A stretch of DNA of 8,242 nt from Caldilineaceae bacterium (GTDB lineage Bacteria; Chloroflexota; Anaerolineae; Caldilineales; Caldilineaceae), in the NCBI GenBank assembly GCA_028819675.1, contig JAPPKT010000520.1, positions 1 through 8,242 of the forward strand. The letters run 5' to 3'. Positions within the stretch are counted from its first letter, which is position 1, and each line of letters starts with the position of its first letter. Below, in pieces: positions 5,741-8,242 of this stretch. Made by a program: the position numbers and the translations under genes. Under the pieces are notes generated by a model that saw only the letters and a list, made by a program, of their open reading frames with translations, ran no database searches and was not told where the DNA came from.

Positions 5741-7249
5741 ATGTTTAAAAAAGTTCTGGTCGCGAATCGAGGCGAAATCGCCGTACGCGTCTTGCGGGCC
5801 TGCGAAGAGCGGGGTATCGCCACCGCCACCGTCTTCTCCGATGTAGACCGGACCGCCCTCCACGTGCGTTACGCCGACGAGGCCTACCACATCGGTCCCG
5901 CCCCCAGCCGCGACAGCTACCTCCGCATCGACAAGATCATCGATGTGGCCCGCAAGGCCGGCGTCGATGCCGTCCATCCCGGCTACGGCTTCCTGGCCGA
6001 GAACGCCGAATTCGCCGCCGCCTGCGCCGATGCCGGCATCACCTTCATCGGCCCGTCACCCGATGCCATCGCCAAAATGGGGGACAAACAGACCGCACGC
6101 GAAACCGTCGCCAAAAACAACGTGCCCCTCGTGCCCGGCTCGCGCAAGGGCCTGCGCGATGACGAACTCAAAGCAACCGCCGTTCAGATCGGGTTCCCTC
6201 TGATGATCAAGGCGACCGCGGGCGGCGGCGGCAAAGGCATGCGCGTCGTTCACGATCCCAACCAGTTCACCAGCGCACTCCAGGCCGCGCGCCGCGAGGC
6301 AGTCGGCGCCTTCGGCAACGGCGAGGTCTACCTGGAAAAGTTCATCTCCAGTGCTCGCCATATCGAAGTGCAGGTCCTCGCCGACAGCTACGGGCACACC
6401 ATCCACCTCGGCGAACGCGAATGCTCAATCCAGCGGCGCCACCAGAAGCTGATCGAAGAGGCGCCCAGTGTCGCTGTCGACGATAACATGCGCCGGGACC
6501 TTGGGCGCGTCGCCGTGGCCGCCGCCGAGTCGGTGAACTATGTCAACGCCGGTACGATTGAATTCCTCTTCGACCCTGATGAGGACAAATTCTACTTTCT
6601 CGAGATGAACACCCGCCTCCAGGTGGAGCATCCCGTTACCGAATTTGTGACCGGTGTCGATATCGTCAAAGAGCAGCTGACCATAGCCGCCGGCCGCCGC
6701 ATGCGCTACCGGCCCGAAGATATCCGCCCCAAGGGGTGGTCGATCGAATGCCGCCTCACCGCCGAGGATCCCTTCAACAACTTCATGCCCAATAGCGGCG
6801 TCGTCACCTACCTCAAGGAGCCGACCGGGCCCGGCGTGCGCGTCGAAAGCGCACTCTACCGCGGCTACGAAGTCAGCCTCTTCTACGACCCGATGGTCGC
6901 CAAACTGATCGTCTGGGGCGAAAACAGGGCCGAAGCCATCCTGCGTATGCGCCGCGCCCTCAACGAATACCGCATCAGCGGAATCAAAACCTCGATCCCG
7001 TTCCACCAGGAGATCATGGACAGCACAGAGTTCATTTGGGGAACCTTCGATACCGGCTTCCTCGACCGCCGCCGCCTGGTGGCCAAAAACGAACCCGACC
7101 TCGAGCAGGCGCGCATCGCAGCCGTAGCCGCCGCCCTCGTTGCCCACGATGCCGGCCGCCGCGCCGTCAATATCGGTGGCGGCGAAGGCAACGGTGCCAG
7201 CCCCTGGAAGCAGGCCGGCCGCATGAGCACGATGGGAGGACGGTGGTGA
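5741..7249 (+). CDS. accC: Biotin carboxylase subunit of acyl-CoA carboxylase
   Basis: This subunit carboxylates BCCP-bound biotin using ATP and bicarbonate. It has 502 residues. The N-terminal pre-ATP-grasp domain begins KKVLVANRGEIAVRV, with HPGYGFLAEN at 79-88. The ATP-grasp core has the glycine loop GGGGKGM (161-167) and residues matching E. coli AccC: Lys116, Lys157 (its K159), Lys236 (K238), Glu274 (E276), Glu288, Asn290, Arg292, Gln294-Val295-Glu296 and Arg338. ECSIQRRHQK (227-236) and EMNTRLQVEHPVTE (288-301) are intact. About 50 residues follow the usual end near 450: an Ala-rich helix, a Gly-rich stretch (479-486) and SPWKQAGR (487-494), resembling the BC-BCCP linker of fused alpha subunits. 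The start ATG follows AAGGA (5729-5733) by seven bases. The stop overlaps the BCCP start. Confidence 0.96.
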   Translation: MFKKVLVANRGEIAVRVLRACEERGIATATVFSDVDRTALHVRYADEAYHIGPAPSRDSYLRIDKIIDVARKAGVDAVHPGYGFLAENAEFAAACADAGITFIGPSPDAIAKMGDKQTARETVAKNNVPLVPGSRKGLRDDELKATAVQIGFPLMIKATAGGGGKGMRVVHDPNQFTSALQAARREAVGAFGNGEVYLEKFISSARHIEVQVLADSYGHTIHLGERECSIQRRHQKLIEEAPSVAVDDNMRRDLGRVAVAAAESVNYVNAGTIEFLFDPDEDKFYFLEMNTRLQVEHPVTEFVTGVDIVKEQLTIAAGRRMRYRPEDIRPKGWSIECRLTAEDPFNNFMPNSGVVTYLKEPTGPGVRVESALYRGYEVSLFYDPMVAKLIVWGENRAEAILRMRRALNEYRISGIKTSIPFHQEIMDSTEFIWGTFDTGFLDRRRLVAKNEPDLEQARIAAVAAALVAHDAGRRAVNIGGGEGNGASPWKQAGRMSTMGGRW

Positions 7250-7740
7250 AATACTTTGCCAGTGTCGGCGACCATACCTTCGAAATCGAGATCAACGAGG
7301 ACGAAGTCCTGGTCGACGGCGAACCAATCACCGTCGATCTCCGCCAGAGCGGAGTCACCCAGCTGTACAGCCTCCTGCTCGACGACGCCAGCTTCGAAAT
7401 GCTGGTCGAGGAGACCCCGCACAGCCATGACGTGACCCTCCGCGGTGAGCAGTTCCGCGTGCGCATCGAGGACGAGCGCACACGCCGCCTCAACGCAGCC
7501 CGCCAGGGGCCCGCACTGCCCCAGGGCGACCTCGCCGTCAGGGCGCCCATCCCGGGCATGATTGTGAAGATACTGGTGCAGGACGGCGATGAAATCATCG
7601 AAGATCAGCCGCTCATGATCCTCGAAGCCATGAAGATGGAAAACGAAATTCGCGCCGTCCGCTCGGGCGTTGTGCGCAAAGTGGAAGTCACCGCCGGCGA
7701 GAGCGTCGACCAGGACGCCGTACTCATCGTAATCGGATAG
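7246..7740 (+). CDS. Biotin carboxyl carrier protein (BCCP) subunit
   Basis: This protein carries biotin between the biotin carboxylase and carboxyltransferase active sites. From the GTG at 7246 it has 164 residues. The C-terminal biotinyl domain (about 95-164) has APIPGMIVKI (100-109) and the biotinylation motif EAMKMEN (127-133), with Lys130 as acceptor. Residues 1-75 form a beta-rich domain like the one joining BC and BCCP in propionyl-CoA carboxylase alpha subunits, followed by a short linker. GTG 7246 overlaps the accC stop (GTGA), with GGGAGGA (7234-7240) five bases upstream. The GTG at 7243 is in frame but too close to that site. The upstream open frame back to 7036 is only a shadow inside accC. 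Together with accC it looks like an alpha subunit split in two. Confidence 0.93.
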   Translation: MKYFASVGDHTFEIEINEDEVLVDGEPITVDLRQSGVTQLYSLLLDDASFEMLVEETPHSHDVTLRGEQFRVRIEDERTRRLNAARQGPALPQGDLAVRAPIPGMIVKILVQDGDEIIEDQPLMILEAMKMENEIRAVRSGVVRKVEVTAGESVDQDAVLIVIG

Positions 7741-7749
7741 TCCCTTCGC

Positions 7750-8037
7750 AACAGAACCCCGTAAAGCGTCCCGTAGGGGCACCCCTCGTGGGTGCCCACT
7801 GCGGTTGCAGCATCGAATCATAACAGAACCCCGTGAAGCTTCCCGTAGGGGCACCCCTCGTGGGTGCCCACTGCGGGCGCTGCATCGAGTCGAAACAGAA
7901 CCCCGTGAACCTTCCTGTAGGGGCACCCCTTGTGGGTGCCCTCTGCGGTTGCAGCATCGAACCGGAACAAAACCCCATGAAGCTTCCCGTAGGGGCACCC
8001 CTTGTGGGTGCCCTCTGCGGTTGCCCTTCGTTGGCTA
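7750..8037. repeat. Tandem array, four 72-bp units each with a bulged hairpin
   Basis: Units start AACAGAACCCC or AACAAAACCCC at 7750, 7822, 7894 and 7966, an exact 72-bp period. Each has a 14-bp stem (7771-7804, 7843-7876, 7915-7948, 7987-8020): CCGTAG plus GGGCACCC pairing with GGGTGCCC plus CTGCGG, around a five-base loop and with one bulged base on the 3' arm. Units 1-2 have loop CTCGT and bulge A; units 3-4 have CTTGT and T. Unit 3 has T for C in the outer stem, still pairing as T-G. The array begins nine bases after the BCCP stop. No T tract follows the hairpins. Because 72 is a multiple of three, long false ORFs run through it on both strands. It resembles REP-type intergenic repeats. 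Confidence 0.9.
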
Positions 8038-8089
8038 CTATGGCGGCCAAATCCTGACACGTTTACTTTGATTTCAACCCGAATCCCAT

Positions 8090-8118
8090 TTGACAGTCCA
8101 ATTGCATTGTGATACATT
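8090..8118 (+). promoter_or_regulatory. Strong sigma70-type promoter reading out of the window
   Basis: A perfect -35 TTGACA (8090-8095) is followed after exactly 17 bases by TACATT (8113-8118), four of six matches to TATAAT. It lies in a locally AT-rich stretch. The start point would be near 8125. The driven gene lies beyond the window, since no ORF begins before the end. Confidence 0.6.
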
Positions 8119-8131
8119 AAGGAAACCTGCA

Positions 8132-8154
8132 CTGAATCGAAAACGATTTGTCAG
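8132..8154 (+). promoter_or_regulatory. Operator-like inverted repeat / hairpin just after the promoter
   Basis: AATCG (8135-8139) and CGATT (8144-8148) are inverted around AAAA. As RNA, the same segment can also form an 8-bp stem (CTGAATCG with CGAT...TCAG) with a three-base bulge. The core AAA-N-CG-N-TTT (8140-8149) resembles LacI-family operators, which usually centre on CG. It sits at about +7 to +30 from the predicted start, where a repressor would block transcription. The regulator is not in the window. Confidence 0.4.
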
Positions 8155-8160
8155 GTCAAT

Positions 8161-8187
8161 CTACATGTAGTAGAGTAACGAAGTTAC
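8161..8187. promoter_or_regulatory. Adjacent palindromes in the right-end leader
   Basis: CTACATGTAG (8161-8170) is a perfect 10-bp palindrome. Four bases later GTAAC (8175-8179) and GTTAC (8183-8187) form an inverted repeat around GAA. Together with the hairpin at 8132-8154 they make a dense symmetric region within the first 60 bases of the predicted transcript. They may be binding sites for a dimeric regulator, or chance. Confidence 0.3.
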
Positions 8188-8242
8188 GGCACATTAACAG
8201 CTGAAGAGTGGCAAGATAAGCGAGTCCAGCAGACCTGTCAGT

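Larger units (their letters stand above)
8038..8242. other. Right-end leader region with no gene
   Basis: No ORF with coding features is seen in the last 205 bases. They hold the promoter, hairpin and palindromes listed separately, all pointing to a transcript that starts here and leaves the window to the right. Confidence 0.5.

Noticed and set aside
6425..7147. 240-codon open frame on the minus strand opposite accC
   Set aside because: Antisense shadow of the biotin carboxylase, with low-complexity Gly/Asp/Val composition and no ribosome site.
7771..8020. Intrinsic terminator for the BCCP operon
   Set aside because: The hairpins are strong but none is followed by a T tract on either strand, and four in tandem is not typical of Rho-independent terminators.
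7750..8037. CRISPR array
   Set aside because: The whole 72-bp unit is conserved, with no unique spacers between short repeats, and no cas genes are present.
6883..8050. Minus- and plus-strand open frames running through the hairpin array with repeated RGVP, THKGCPYG or VGAPLVGA segments
   Set aside because: The 72-bp period is divisible by three, so any open frame in one unit stays open in all. The repeated peptides simply translate the hairpin DNA.

Overview
The window is about 8.2 kb of GC-rich bacterial DNA built around a multi-subunit, biotin-dependent acyl-CoA carboxylase. It holds a biotin protein ligase (birA, minus strand, 357-1301) and, on the plus strand, a membrane acyltransferase-like protein (1713-2579), the carboxyltransferase subunit (2686-4245), an unrecognised 228-residue protein coupled to it (4242-4928), biotin carboxylase (5741-7249) and the biotin carboxyl carrier protein (7246-7740). 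Separate BC, BCCP and PccB/MmdA-type CT polypeptides, a ligase without an N-terminal DNA-binding domain, strong C/G use at third codon positions, and dispersed GTAGGGGC...GCCC hairpin repeats would all fit a Chloroflexota-like genome. This assignment is inference, and no marker gene in the window settles it.

Layout. Bases 1-91 are homopolymer runs, including G14 directly followed by C14, and look like a contig-end artefact. Bases 92-356 are non-coding, with a degenerate 50-bp-spaced repeat and one hairpin repeat. birA follows on the minus strand. A 411-bp spacer (1302-1712) separates it from the divergent plus-strand genes and carries a possible birA promoter. The membrane protein and CT genes are 106 bp apart with no terminator seen. 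CT starts at a TTG with a good Shine-Dalgarno sequence and overlaps the unknown gene by GTGA. An 812-bp spacer (4929-5740) of lower GC follows. It has one possible coupled mini-ORF and two tandem arrays with exact 10-bp (one helical turn) period. Then come accC and the BCCP gene, again overlapping by GTGA. Nine bases after the BCCP stop begins a 4 x 72 bp tandem array of long bulged hairpins. The last 200 bp hold no gene but show a strong sigma70-type promoter followed by an operator-like hairpin and two palindromes, pointing at a gene beyond the window.

How the genes work together. BirA biotinylates Lys130 of the BCCP. The biotin carboxylase uses ATP and bicarbonate to carboxylate that biotin. 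The carboxyltransferase then moves the carboxyl group to an acyl-CoA. The residue that sets acyl-chain preference in actinobacterial homologues is a cysteine here (Cys412) rather than Asp (propionyl) or Ile (broad), so the substrate cannot be fixed from sequence. The most unusual elements are the unknown protein locked to the CT subunit, the helically phased repeats ahead of accC, and the hairpin repeat family, whose copy beside birA differs from the array beside the BCCP gene by two paired compensatory base changes.
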